Positions 45,304 through 52,866 of a DNA stretch of 64,000 bases are shown one piece after another. Under the pieces are notes generated by a model. It ran no database searches. It was not told the DNA's origin and saw nothing but the letters and a program-made list of their open reading frames with translations. The stretch is from Andreprevotia sp. IGB-42 (GTDB lineage Bacteria > Pseudomonadota > Gammaproteobacteria > Burkholderiales > Chitinibacteraceae): contig NZ_WXTX01000004.1 of NCBI RefSeq assembly GCF_009848685.1, positions 124,001 to 188,000 of the forward strand. Reading direction: 5' to 3'. Numbering within the stretch: position 1 is the first letter of the stretch; every line of letters starts with the position of its first letter. The translations under genes were made by a program, and so were the position numbers.

Positions 45304-46052
45304 GCGCTGCCTGCCGGCGGTTCGTTGGCAGGTGCCGCCGCAGCCGGCGTATCCGCCGCCGCGCCCGCACGGCGGGCCTTCAGCCTGGCCAGCACGTCTT
45401 CCCCGCGCGCACCGGTGTCGCCGATGCCTGCGTCCGCCAGCCGTTTTTGCAATGCCGCGCTGCCGAACTCGGCATCCAGCTCCTCGGCGGCGCGCATCTG
45501 GTCTGCCAGCTGGGTATGGCGCTGCTTGATGCGATCCAGCGATTCGCGCGCATTGCCCAGCTTGGATGCGCTGCTGCCCATGCTGGTGGAAATCGATTCG
45601 GTGGCGCGGTAAACGCTCTCGGTGGTCTTGGCGACGGCCAGCTCGCGCTCATGCTCGCGGATGCGCGTTTCCGCGGTGCGGATCAACGCCTTGAGGTTGA
45701 AGATATGGCCGGCAAATTCCAGCTGCGCCTTCACCTGCGCGGCGCGCTCGGTTTCCAGCTCGGCAATGTGGGCGGCCACATCACCGGCGAGCTTTTCTTC
45801 GGTCTTGTCGAGCGCCGCCATCGCGTGTTCTTCGTAGCGGATCACTTCCTTGTCCAGCCGCTCGATCTCGCGCTGGGCGGCTTTTTCCTGCGCCATCACC
45901 AGGGTCAGATCGCGCTTGGCCTTGGCAATCGCGGCCTTGGATTCGTAAATTTCCTGCTCGTAGATGCGCGTGGCATTGTTGTCGACAACGCTTTCGCCAA
46001 TTTCACGGGCGCTGCCACGCAGCGCGGTCAGAATCTTGCTGAATACGGACAT
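45300..46052 (-). CDS. PspA/IM30-family protein (YjfJ-like)
   Basis: A 250-aa, almost entirely helical protein: MSVFSKILTALRGSAREIGE forms the amphipathic first helix, followed by long coiled coils rich in Glu, Lys and Arg to about residue 190, and a flexible Ala/Pro tail. PspA/Vipp1 proteins assemble on membranes and are bacterial ESCRT-III relatives. The preceding DUF2170 gene matches the E. coli yjfI-yjfJ pairing, so this is probably the YjfJ branch rather than stress PspA itself. Confidence 0.88.
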   Translation of the reverse strand: MSVFSKILTALRGSAREIGESVVDNNATRIYEQEIYESKAAIAKAKRDLTLVMAQEKAAQREIERLDKEVIRYEEHAMAALDKTEEKLAGDVAAHIAELETERAAQVKAQLEFAGHIFNLKALIRTAETRIREHERELAVAKTTESVYRATESISTSMGSSASKLGNARESLDRIKQRHTQLADQMRAAEELDAEFGSAALQKRLADAGIGDTGARGEDVLARLKARRAGAAADTPAAAAPANEPPAGSA

Positions 46053-46073
46053 GATGTTCTCCGGGTTCCGTGC

Positions 46074-46487
46074 CTATTGCAGATAGTCGGCCATGGCTTC
46101 GAGCGCATCGACGGCGTTGTCGCTCAAGGCCAGCAGGTCCTGCACCAGATCATCGGTGCCGGCATCGCAGGCCAGTGCACCGTAAAGCAGGTATTTGTCG
46201 CCTATGCGCCCGAACGACGAAAGCGGAATCGCCACGTTCAGGTCCAGCATGGCCTCCAGCAAATCCATGCGCGTTTCCGGCCGTACATCGCGCTCGGTCC
46301 AGACGTAACAGATGCACAGCAGCTGGGTATCGGCCTGGGTGATGAAGATCGGCAATTCCTCCCGCCCGGCGATGGTCAGGCGAAACACCTCGACCTCGCC
46401 ACTGATGCGTTCGGTATCGACCGGCCCCAGCACCGCAGCCAGTTGCTGGCCAGCAGTCTGGATGCGTTGATGCAAAGCGGTTTCCAT
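46074..46487 (-). CDS. yjfI: YjfI-like DUF2170 protein
   Basis: A 137-aa acidic soluble protein with no signal peptide. The GREELPIFITQADTQLLCIC segment and the ending ALSDNAVDALEAMADYLQ fit DUF2170/YjfI, whose gene precedes a PspA-family gene in E. coli. AAGGAG stands before METALHQR, so this start is preferred to one 18 codons upstream that overlaps the promoter. First gene of the operon. Its biochemical role is unknown. Confidence 0.8.
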   Translation of the reverse strand: METALHQRIQTAGQQLAAVLGPVDTERISGEVEVFRLTIAGREELPIFITQADTQLLCICYVWTERDVRPETRMDLLEAMLDLNVAIPLSSFGRIGDKYLLYGALACDAGTDDLVQDLLALSDNAVDALEAMADYLQ

Positions 46488-46512
46488 GGCGTCTCCTTGC
46501 CGTTGATGCTTC

Positions 46513-46541
46513 AGACTAGAAGTGCAGACATATGATGTCAA
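46513..46541 (-). promoter_or_regulatory. Predicted sigma-70 promoter of the eight-gene operon
   Basis: On the minus strand TTGACA (46536-46541) is followed after 17 bp by TAGTCT (46513-46518), about 25 bp before the YjfI start. A short inverted repeat GACAT-atg-ATGTC (46527-46539) overlaps the -35 element and may be an operator. Confidence 0.55.
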
Positions 46542-46572
46542 GACATTTTATGGCGAGAGGCATGAAAATCAT

Positions 46573-46599
46573 GCCGGATGGATAAAACCGCTATCCGGC
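46573..46599. repeat. REP-like short palindrome
   Basis: GCCGGAT and ATCCGGC arms separated by 13 bp in the gap between the YjfI promoter and phnX. The same outer arms occur in the hairpin at 22428-22459. Confidence 0.35.
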
Positions 46600-46608
46600 A
46601 ATCAACAA

Positions 46609-46641
46609 GAAAAAAAGGCCATGCGCTGTGGCATGGCCTTT
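46609..46641 (-). terminator. Intrinsic terminator after phnX
   Basis: GGCCATGC/GCATGGCC stem; on the minus strand it is followed by a run of eight T, just past the phnX stop. It separates the second phosphonate operon from the flotillin operon. Confidence 0.9.
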
Positions 46642-46661
46642 GGCTGGCAAACGTGAAGCGG

Positions 46662-47519
46662 TTACGGGCGCTCACCCGCTGCCAGGCGCCGCCCGATATC
46701 CGCCACCACATCAGGCAGCGCGGCAACGGAATCGATCACGTAATGCGCACCGGCCTGCAGCAAGCGGCTTGCCGCAGTATCGCGCAACGTGCTCACCGCT
46801 GATTCGGGCAGTGCAGCGAGCGCCTGCTGGGTAAGCCCCACCTCGTTGCCGGACAGCGTCAGGCCCACGCACCACATGCCGGCATTGCGCCCTTCGCTGA
46901 TGCCCGGGGTAGTGTCATCCACCTTGATGCATGCGCCCACATCGCTGATCGACAGCGCCAGTACATTGGCCAGCGCCATATAGGGGCCCGGCCGGCCGCC
47001 GGCGGCAAGCGCGTCGCCCGCCACCACGTGATCGGGCGCTATGCCTTCCTTGCGCGCCAGCGGCAGCAACACGTCCATCACCGGTTGCGGGTAGCCCGAG
47101 CATGAGCCGATCTTCAGCCCCTGCCCGCGCAACCAGCCCAGCGTATCGACCGCGCCGGGAATCGGCCGCGAATAGTGGCCGACCTTGTCGATCTGCATCG
47201 GCATGAAGCGCTCGTAGATGGCATCGATGTCCGCCTCGGTAGAGGCATTGCCGAAGCGCTGCTGCCACTGCACCTGGATGGCGGGTTCGGCCAGCAGCGT
47301 GCGGATATGATCGCGCTTGGACAAGCCCATCGGGCCACGCGCCTCTGCCAGCGAGACGGTGATGCCGAAGGTAGCGAAGGCATCGACGAAGATTTGCGTG
47401 GGCGCCAGCGAGCCGAAGTCGACCAGCGTACCGGCCCAGTCGAAGATGACGGCCTGCAGCGCCTGGCTGGCGGGGTTGCCGGAAGGGGGGGCGGATGGGG
47501 TGGAGAAACGTGCGTTCAT
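46662..47519 (-). CDS. phnX: PhnX, phosphonoacetaldehyde hydrolase
   Basis: A 285-aa HAD-superfamily enzyme that splits phosphonoacetaldehyde to acetaldehyde and phosphate. The nucleophile motif IFDWAGTLVD has D27; K68 in MGLSKRDHIR matches the Schiff-base lysine of PhnX; VKVDDTTPGISEGRNAGMWC-type tail (KVDDTTPGISEGRNAG) is conserved. It follows the Fe-ADH gene. No phnW transaminase is in the window, so the aldehyde source is elsewhere or is not 2-AEP. Confidence 0.94.
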   Translation of the reverse strand: MNARFSTPSAPPSGNPASQALQAVIFDWAGTLVDFGSLAPTQIFVDAFATFGITVSLAEARGPMGLSKRDHIRTLLAEPAIQVQWQQRFGNASTEADIDAIYERFMPMQIDKVGHYSRPIPGAVDTLGWLRGQGLKIGSCSGYPQPVMDVLLPLARKEGIAPDHVVAGDALAAGGRPGPYMALANVLALSISDVGACIKVDDTTPGISEGRNAGMWCVGLTLSGNEVGLTQQALAALPESAVSTLRDTAASRLLQAGAHYVIDSVAALPDVVADIGRRLAAGERP

Positions 47520-47520
47520 G

Positions 47521-48612
47521 TCAGATCCCGGATGCATTGATGAAATTCTTCCCGCGGGGGCCAGCCAGCGCTTGCGCGACACGGCCATCCCAGTCGCGCG
47601 GGGCGATGCCGTAATCGGCGGGGTCGGTGCTGACGCCCAGCTCGGCAAGGAAGTGGTTGAGCTTTTCCACAGCGGTATCGGCGCTGCTGGCGTCGAAGAT
47701 GGCCAGCAGTTGCGCATCGAGCGCCGCATCGCGCCCGAGGGCCAGCCGCAGGATGCGCGGCAGGCTGAACGAGCAGGCAATGCCGTGGGCAGTGCCGTGC
47801 TGCAAGGTGATGTCGTATGACAGCGAGTGCGCCAGCGCAGTCTTGGTGTTGGAAAACGCCATGCCGGCCAGCAGCGCGGCAAACGCCAGCTTTTCGCGCA
47901 GCACCAGTTGTTGCGGATCACGCATCAGCGCAGGCAGCGTGGCAACGATGATGCGGGCGGCGCTGACGGCCAGTGCGGCGGAAACCGGGTTGCGATGCAC
48001 GTTCCACAAGGATTCGAGCGCATGCGATAGTGCATCCAGCGCGCTGGCCAGCGTGGTGTTGCGTGGCAGGCTGAGCATCAGCTCGGGGTCGATCAGCGCC
48101 GCTTCCGGCCAGGTCCACGGCAGGTGCAGCGAATGCTTGCGCCCCCCGGCGGCATCCCACAACGTGGCCCACGGCGTAACTTCGCTGCCGGTGCCAGCGG
48201 TGGTGGGGATGGCGATCAGTGCACGATGCTGGCCATCCTGCGCCAGCGGTGCGCCGTTCAGGTGTGCCAGCAATTCGTCGAAACGGCCGGATGGCGTGGC
48301 AGTGAGCATGGCCTTGGCGCAATCGATGCTGCTGCCGCCGCCCAATGCGATCACGCACTCGGCCTGCGGGTAATCACGCCACAGGCGCTCGTACATCGGC
48401 GCCAGCCACACGATATCCGGATTGGCCTGCACGCTGGTTTCCACCGCCAGCAGTCGTTCGCCCAGCAAGGCCTGCACGCGCTCGACCAGGCCCAGCGCTG
48501 CCGCCTCGGGGAAGGCAATCAGGATGGCGCGCCGCTCGCCCAGCAATGCCGGCAGCGTATCCAGGCAGCCATTGCCGGCATGGATGGCGACGGGATTGTT
48601 ATATAGCCACAT
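47521..48612 (-). CDS. Phosphonate-associated iron-containing alcohol dehydrogenase
   Basis: A 363-aa group III (Fe-dependent) alcohol dehydrogenase with the NAD(P)-binding GGGSSIDCAK and PTTAGTGSEVT motifs, and candidate metal ligands in ALDALSHALESLW and HGTAHGIACSF. Members found beside phosphonate genes interconvert phosphonoacetaldehyde and 2-hydroxyethylphosphonate. It lies between phnE2 and phnX, so it may feed hydroxyethylphosphonate into PhnX. Direction is inferred. Confidence 0.85.
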   Translation of the reverse strand: MWLYNNPVAIHAGNGCLDTLPALLGERRAILIAFPEAAALGLVERVQALLGERLLAVETSVQANPDIVWLAPMYERLWRDYPQAECVIALGGGSSIDCAKAMLTATPSGRFDELLAHLNGAPLAQDGQHRALIAIPTTAGTGSEVTPWATLWDAAGGRKHSLHLPWTWPEAALIDPELMLSLPRNTTLASALDALSHALESLWNVHRNPVSAALAVSAARIIVATLPALMRDPQQLVLREKLAFAALLAGMAFSNTKTALAHSLSYDITLQHGTAHGIACSFSLPRILRLALGRDAALDAQLLAIFDASSADTAVEKLNHFLAELGVSTDPADYGIAPRDWDGRVAQALAGPRGKNFINASGI

Positions 48613-48613
48613 A

Positions 48614-49435
48614 TCAGTGATGCCCCTTGTCGCGGATGAGCCGGCGCAGCTGGCTGGATACGAAGTCCGCCGCGATGACCATCACGGTGATGACGATGAT
48701 GCAGGTTGCCGTTTCCGGGTATTTGAACAGCTTGAGGCTGCTGACCAGCTCGAAGCCCAGCCCGCCCGCGCCCACCATGCCCAGCACGGTGGCGGAGCGC
48801 AGGTTGACCTCGAAGCGGTACAGCACCACGGCAATCCAGCTGGTGATCACCTGCGGCAGCACGCCGAACACGATGACCTGGAGCGGCCGGGCGCCGGTGG
48901 AACGCAGTGCCTCCAGCGGGCCTTCGTCGATTTCCTCGATGGCCTCGGCAAAGAACTTGCCCAGCATGCCGGCGCCGTGCAGTGCCAGTGCCAGCACGCC
49001 AGGGAAGGGTCCCAGACCGACGGCGGAAACAAAAACCAGCGCCAGGATCAGCTCGTTGATGCTGCGGATGACGTTGAGCCCCTGGCGCGTGGCCTGGTAC
49101 AGCCATTGCTGCTGCATCAGGTTGCGTGCAGCCAGGAAGGCCAGCGGCACCGCCATGCTCACGCCGAGCAGCGTGCCCCAGATGGCGATCTGGATGGTTT
49201 CCAGCGCCGGGGCAAGCAGACGGTCGAGAATGGCCGGGTCCGGCGGCACGGTGCGGCTGAGGAAGTCGAAAATCTGCGGCGTGCCGGAGGCCAGTTCGGT
49301 CCAGCTCAACTGGGCGCCCTGCGCACTCCATTGCAGCAGCCACAGCGCGGTGATGCAGCCTGCCAGCAGCAGTGCCCAGCCGCGCGGGCTTTCCGGCAGG
49401 TTGACCACCCAGCGGTAACGTTGCGGGTTGTTCAT
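48614..49435 (-). CDS. PhnE-like phosphonate permease, second system
   Basis: A 273-aa membrane protein with about six segments; the coupling loop EAIEEIDEGPLEALRSTGAR matches PhnE. It is adjacent to the ATPase and binding-protein genes (one-base gap to the ATPase gene). It is only moderately similar to the first PhnE in the window, so the two importers are diverged copies and not a recent duplication. Confidence 0.9.
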   Translation of the reverse strand: MNNPQRYRWVVNLPESPRGWALLLAGCITALWLLQWSAQGAQLSWTELASGTPQIFDFLSRTVPPDPAILDRLLAPALETIQIAIWGTLLGVSMAVPLAFLAARNLMQQQWLYQATRQGLNVIRSINELILALVFVSAVGLGPFPGVLALALHGAGMLGKFFAEAIEEIDEGPLEALRSTGARPLQVIVFGVLPQVITSWIAVVLYRFEVNLRSATVLGMVGAGGLGFELVSSLKLFKYPETATCIIVITVMVIAADFVSSQLRRLIRDKGHH

Positions 49436-49436
49436 G

Positions 49437-50231
49437 TCAGGTACTCATTTCAAAAGTGATCGGGGCCAGCACGGGCGGGCTACCGGCCGGTACTGCCGGA
49501 GCCGGGCTGCTGCCATACAGCTGCTGCAGGTCGGCCTCGGCCAGTTCTTCCGGCCAGCAATCGAACAGCACGCGCCCATGGGCCAGGCCAACGATGCGGT
49601 CGCCGAATTCGCGCGCGTATTCCACTTGGTGCAGGTTGCACAGCACGGTAATGCCCAGCTCCCTGCATGCATCGCGCAGGTACTGCAGCACGCGGCGCGA
49701 GGTATGCGGGTCCAGACTGGCCACCGGTTCATCGGCCAGGATGACCTTGGGGCGCTGGGCCAGCGCGCGGGCAATGCCCACGCGCTGCATCTGGCCACCG
49801 GACAATGCATCGGTGCGCTCGTGTGCCTTGTGCGCCAGCCCCACCCGCTCCAGGCATTCCATTGCCAGCGCGATGTCGTCACCGCGGAACAGCTGCAGCA
49901 CCGAGCTCCATGTGGGCAACGAGCCCAGCCGCCCGGTCAGCACGTTCTTCAGCACCGACAGCCTTGGCACCACGTGGTGATGCTGGAAGATCATCGCCAC
50001 ATGGCGCCGCAACAGGCGCAGGTCACGGCAGTTGGCGGTATCGAGCCCGTCCACTTCCAGCTGGCCGCCATCGGGCTGCACCAGGCCGTTGATACAGCGC
50101 AGCATGGTGGATTTGCCGGCACCCGATTGCCCGAGGATGACCACGAACTCGCCCGGTGCCGCATCCAGATCCACGCCCTGCAGCACCACGTTGTCGCCGT
50201 AGCGTTTGCCCAGATTGCGCAGGCGGATCAC
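49437..50231 (-). CDS. PhnC-like phosphonate ATPase, second system
   Basis: A 264-aa ABC ATPase: Walker A GQSGAGKST, signature LSGGQMQRVGIAR, Walker B VILADEPVASLDP. The HHHVVPRLSVLKNVLTG segment is PhnC-like. It overlaps the binding-protein gene by four bases. Confidence 0.92.
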   Translation of the reverse strand: MIRLRNLGKRYGDNVVLQGVDLDAAPGEFVVILGQSGAGKSTMLRCINGLVQPDGGQLEVDGLDTANCRDLRLLRRHVAMIFQHHHVVPRLSVLKNVLTGRLGSLPTWSSVLQLFRGDDIALAMECLERVGLAHKAHERTDALSGGQMQRVGIARALAQRPKVILADEPVASLDPHTSRRVLQYLRDACRELGITVLCNLHQVEYAREFGDRIVGLAHGRVLFDCWPEELAEADLQQLYGSSPAPAVPAGSPPVLAPITFEMST

Positions 50232-51088
50232 TTCATGCTCCGCAGATCAAGCTTGAGCACCTTGGCGGTATCACGCACCACGTCGTAGGCCGCATCGTCG
50301 GTAGGCTGGAAGCCGTTGAGCATGCCCTGATCGCCCCACTTCACGTCCTTGAGGCTGGCCATGGCCTTGGCGAGCTTGTCTTTCAGTGCTGGCGACAGGT
50401 CCTTGCGCCATACCATCGGGGATTCGGGAATCGGCCGTGACGACCAGATGATCTTGAAATCTTCTGCCTTCACCTGGCCCTTGGCGACGGCGGCGTTGAA
50501 GATGCGGTCGGCCACGGCGGCGGCATCGACCTTGTCGTTGGCAACGGCCAGGATGCTGGCATCGTGCGAGCCGGAGAACAGCACGCGGCCGAACACCTTG
50601 TCCGGGTCATAACCTGCTTGTTGCAGGCCAGCCTTGGGGAACAGGTGGCCGGATGCCGAGCTGGGGTCGACAAACGCGAAGTTGCGGCCTTTCAGGTCCG
50701 CCAGCGTATTGATGCCGCTGTCCTTGCGGGCGATGATGATGCTTTTGTACGCGCTCTGGCCGGTTTTCTTGGTAACGGCCACGGCAAAGGCATCCACATC
50801 CGCCACCGAGGTGGCCAGCACATACGAGAACGGGCCGAGATAGGCGACGTCGAGTTTCTTGGAACGCAGCGCTTCGATCACGCCGTTGTAGTCGGTGGCC
50901 ACGAAGGGCTTGACCGGCACACCCAGCTGTTTTTCCAGCGCATCGAGCACCTGCTTGCTGCTTTCGATCATGGCCTGGGAATCTTCGGCCGGGATCAGGC
51001 CGATGGTCAGCGGTTGCGCGGCAAGGCAGGGGCCGGCCAGCAGCAGGGAGGCGAGGGCCAGGCGGGCCCGGGAGAACAGTCGTGTCAT
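50228..51088 (-). CDS. PhnD-like phosphonate binding protein, second system
   Basis: A 286-aa periplasmic protein: signal peptide ending CLAAQ, then LTIGLIPAEDSQAMIESSKQ, KPFVATDYNGVIEALRSKKL and DVAYLGPFSYVLA, the PhnD fold. It is the first gene of the phnD-phnC-phnE-ADH-phnX operon. The pre-gene region carries a 13-bp motif also found before the LysR gene. Confidence 0.92.
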   Translation of the reverse strand: MTRLFSRARLALASLLLAGPCLAAQPLTIGLIPAEDSQAMIESSKQVLDALEKQLGVPVKPFVATDYNGVIEALRSKKLDVAYLGPFSYVLATSVADVDAFAVAVTKKTGQSAYKSIIIARKDSGINTLADLKGRNFAFVDPSSASGHLFPKAGLQQAGYDPDKVFGRVLFSGSHDASILAVANDKVDAAAVADRIFNAAVAKGQVKAEDFKIIWSSRPIPESPMVWRKDLSPALKDKLAKAMASLKDVKWGDQGMLNGFQPTDDAAYDVVRDTAKVLKLDLRSMK

Positions 51089-51150
51089 GGTGGGTAACTC
51101 CGTGAGTGAGAAGACCCGGCCACTTTAAGAACTGGCCATGACAGCAAATC

Positions 51151-51163
51151 CATCGATTCGATA
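51151..51163. promoter_or_regulatory. Shared motif before phnD2
   Basis: CATCGATTCGATA lies about 63 bp before the phnD2 start and contains the palindrome ATCGATTCGAT. It matches 12 of 13 bases of the motif at 52818 before the LysR gene, so the LysR protein is the obvious candidate regulator. Confidence 0.6.
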
Positions 51164-51207
51164 ATGGTTTTTTCTGTTAATCATTGATTTTATGAATGGA
51201 TTGAACC

Positions 51208-51236
51208 AAAAAAAAACCCGCAGCGTGCACTGCGGG
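51208..51236 (-). terminator. Intrinsic terminator after the PAN phosphodiesterase gene
   Basis: CCCGCAG-cgtgca-CTGCGGG with a run of nine A on the plus strand, giving T on the minus transcript. Confidence 0.9.
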
Positions 51237-51308
51237 GCCGAACTGGCTGGGAAATGGCTGGCTAAAAAATTTCCTGCCCTACACAGCGAGGCAAGAGCTT
51301 TGTAGCGC

Positions 51309-52757
51309 TTACGGCGTGGTGCCGCAGCTGGCGTGCTTGTGCCCCGGCGTGGGGTTGGCAAGGCCGAGGAAATCAAGGATGTGCGGTGTGGCGCCATCAA
51401 TCTGTGCGAGCGGGGTGGTGGTGAGGTCACCCAGGCAGTAAGGCGTCTTGTCGCTACGCAGATAGGTGTTGTTGAGCACCAGGATGGTATCGCGCTCGCT
51501 GGCCGATTGGCCGCCGTGGCCGCTACCCAGGCCGCCGTGGTCGGAGGTGATCACGATCAGCCATTCTTCCTGCGCATAGGTCGGGCGTGCCACCAGCGCA
51601 TTGAGCACCTGCTGGATCTGCTGGTCTTCCGCCACGATCTTGCTCTGGTAGAAGGCATTGGCCGGATCATAGCTGCTGGCGTGGATATCGACGTTATGCA
51701 GGTAATAGAAGATGGCCGTCGGCGCGTTCTGCCAGCCCAGCCAGCCCTTGACCGCATCGGTGGCCTGTTGCGAATTCTTGGCGGCATTGGCCACCACGAA
51801 ATCGGCATTGGCCGGCTTGAGGTTGTTGGTGATGTTGAACCAGTCGCCCACCACGGCCACGGTGGCCGTCGGGTACGCGGTCTTGATGCGATCAAACACG
51901 TGCGGCTTGAGCAGCGGCAGCGTGGCCTCGTTGGATGTCACCCCATGCTGGTCTGCCCAGTAGCCGGTAAAAACCGAACCCCAGCCCGGCCCGCTCAGCG
52001 TGGCTTGCGTACCGCCCGCCAGTACGTTGCGGTGATAGGCACCGCCATAGGCCAGTGCGGCAATGGCCGGGGTCTGCGCGCAACCGCTGCACAGCACCGC
52101 ATCGCCACGCAAACCATCGATACCGATCAGCAACACGTGCTTGTTGCCCGGCAAGGGATTGGGCACGCCGCTACCGGCGATCAGCGAGTAATGATCATAC
52201 GGATTGCCACTGTAGTTGGTCTTGAGCCCACCCACGTCCTGCGCGCGCTTGTCGCTCAGATCGCATGCCTGCTGCGTCTTGAAGTAATCGAACGATTTGC
52301 ACCAGTTGCTGCGGCTGGCGTCCGAGCACGCGGTTGCGCACTCGGCCGGCGTGACTGCGGTCAGGTGCTCGTTGTTGTAGCCGGAAATCGCCGCATTGGG
52401 GGTGAGGTAATACGCCTTGAGCGGATCGGGCTTCAGGCTGTAATGATCGTACGGGTTGCCAGCGTAGTCGGTTTTCAGGCCGCCCACGTCGGCAGCGCGT
52501 TTGTCGCTCAGATCACACCACGATGCGCTGCGGTTGTAATCGAACGATACGCACCAGCCGGCACGCGATGCATCCTTGCAGGCGGTGGCGCACGCTTCGG
52601 GCGTGACATTGATGAGGTGCTCGTTGTTGTAGCCGGAAATCGCCGCGTTGGGTGTTTCGATAAAGCTGTCGAGTGATGCTGCAAAGGCCGAACCGGCCAG
52701 CAGCAGCGCGGCCAGCGCCAGGCAGCTGCGTTGCCTGGCAAGCAGAAAGGTTTTCAT
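51309..52757 (-). CDS. Secreted two-PAN-domain alkaline-phosphatase-superfamily phosphodiesterase
   Basis: A 482-aa secreted protein: signal peptide (ending AFAAS), two tandem PAN/apple-type modules (about 34-107 and 118-190) that share TPNAAISGYNNEHL, CATAC and CDLSDKRA, then a catalytic domain of the type I phosphodiesterase/alkaline-phosphatase superfamily from about 200. Metal and nucleophile regions appear as GIDGLRGDAV, GGTQATLSGPGW and TSDHGGLGSGHGG. PAN modules bind protein or glycan. It lies divergent from LysR and next to the second phosphonate importer, so releasing a phosphorus ester outside the cell is plausible but unproven. Confidence 0.82.
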   Translation of the reverse strand: MKTFLLARQRSCLALAALLLAGSAFAASLDSFIETPNAAISGYNNEHLINVTPEACATACKDASRAGWCVSFDYNRSASWCDLSDKRAADVGGLKTDYAGNPYDHYSLKPDPLKAYYLTPNAAISGYNNEHLTAVTPAECATACSDASRSNWCKSFDYFKTQQACDLSDKRAQDVGGLKTNYSGNPYDHYSLIAGSGVPNPLPGNKHVLLIGIDGLRGDAVLCSGCAQTPAIAALAYGGAYHRNVLAGGTQATLSGPGWGSVFTGYWADQHGVTSNEATLPLLKPHVFDRIKTAYPTATVAVVGDWFNITNNLKPANADFVVANAAKNSQQATDAVKGWLGWQNAPTAIFYYLHNVDIHASSYDPANAFYQSKIVAEDQQIQQVLNALVARPTYAQEEWLIVITSDHGGLGSGHGGQSASERDTILVLNNTYLRSDKTPYCLGDLTTTPLAQIDGATPHILDFLGLANPTPGHKHASCGTTP

Positions 52758-52817
52758 GGGGTTACTCCAATGGGATAAAGGAGCCCCCAGCGTAGGAAGT
52801 TCACATGACTGTCACGC

Positions 52818-52830
52818 CATCGATTCAATA
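52818..52830. promoter_or_regulatory. Shared motif in the LysR/PAN divergent promoter
   Basis: CATCGATTCAATA lies in the 109-bp gap, 37 bp before the LysR start, and repeats (12 of 13) the motif before phnD2. Confidence 0.6.
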
Positions 52831-52866
52831 TCCGAAACCCCACACAACTATTGAGCAGGGCTATTG

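Noticed and set aside
51100-51160. Pho-box-like CTGTCAT half-site before phnD2
   Set aside because: Only a single half-site is present on the minus strand, without the second 7-bp repeat at the expected spacing.
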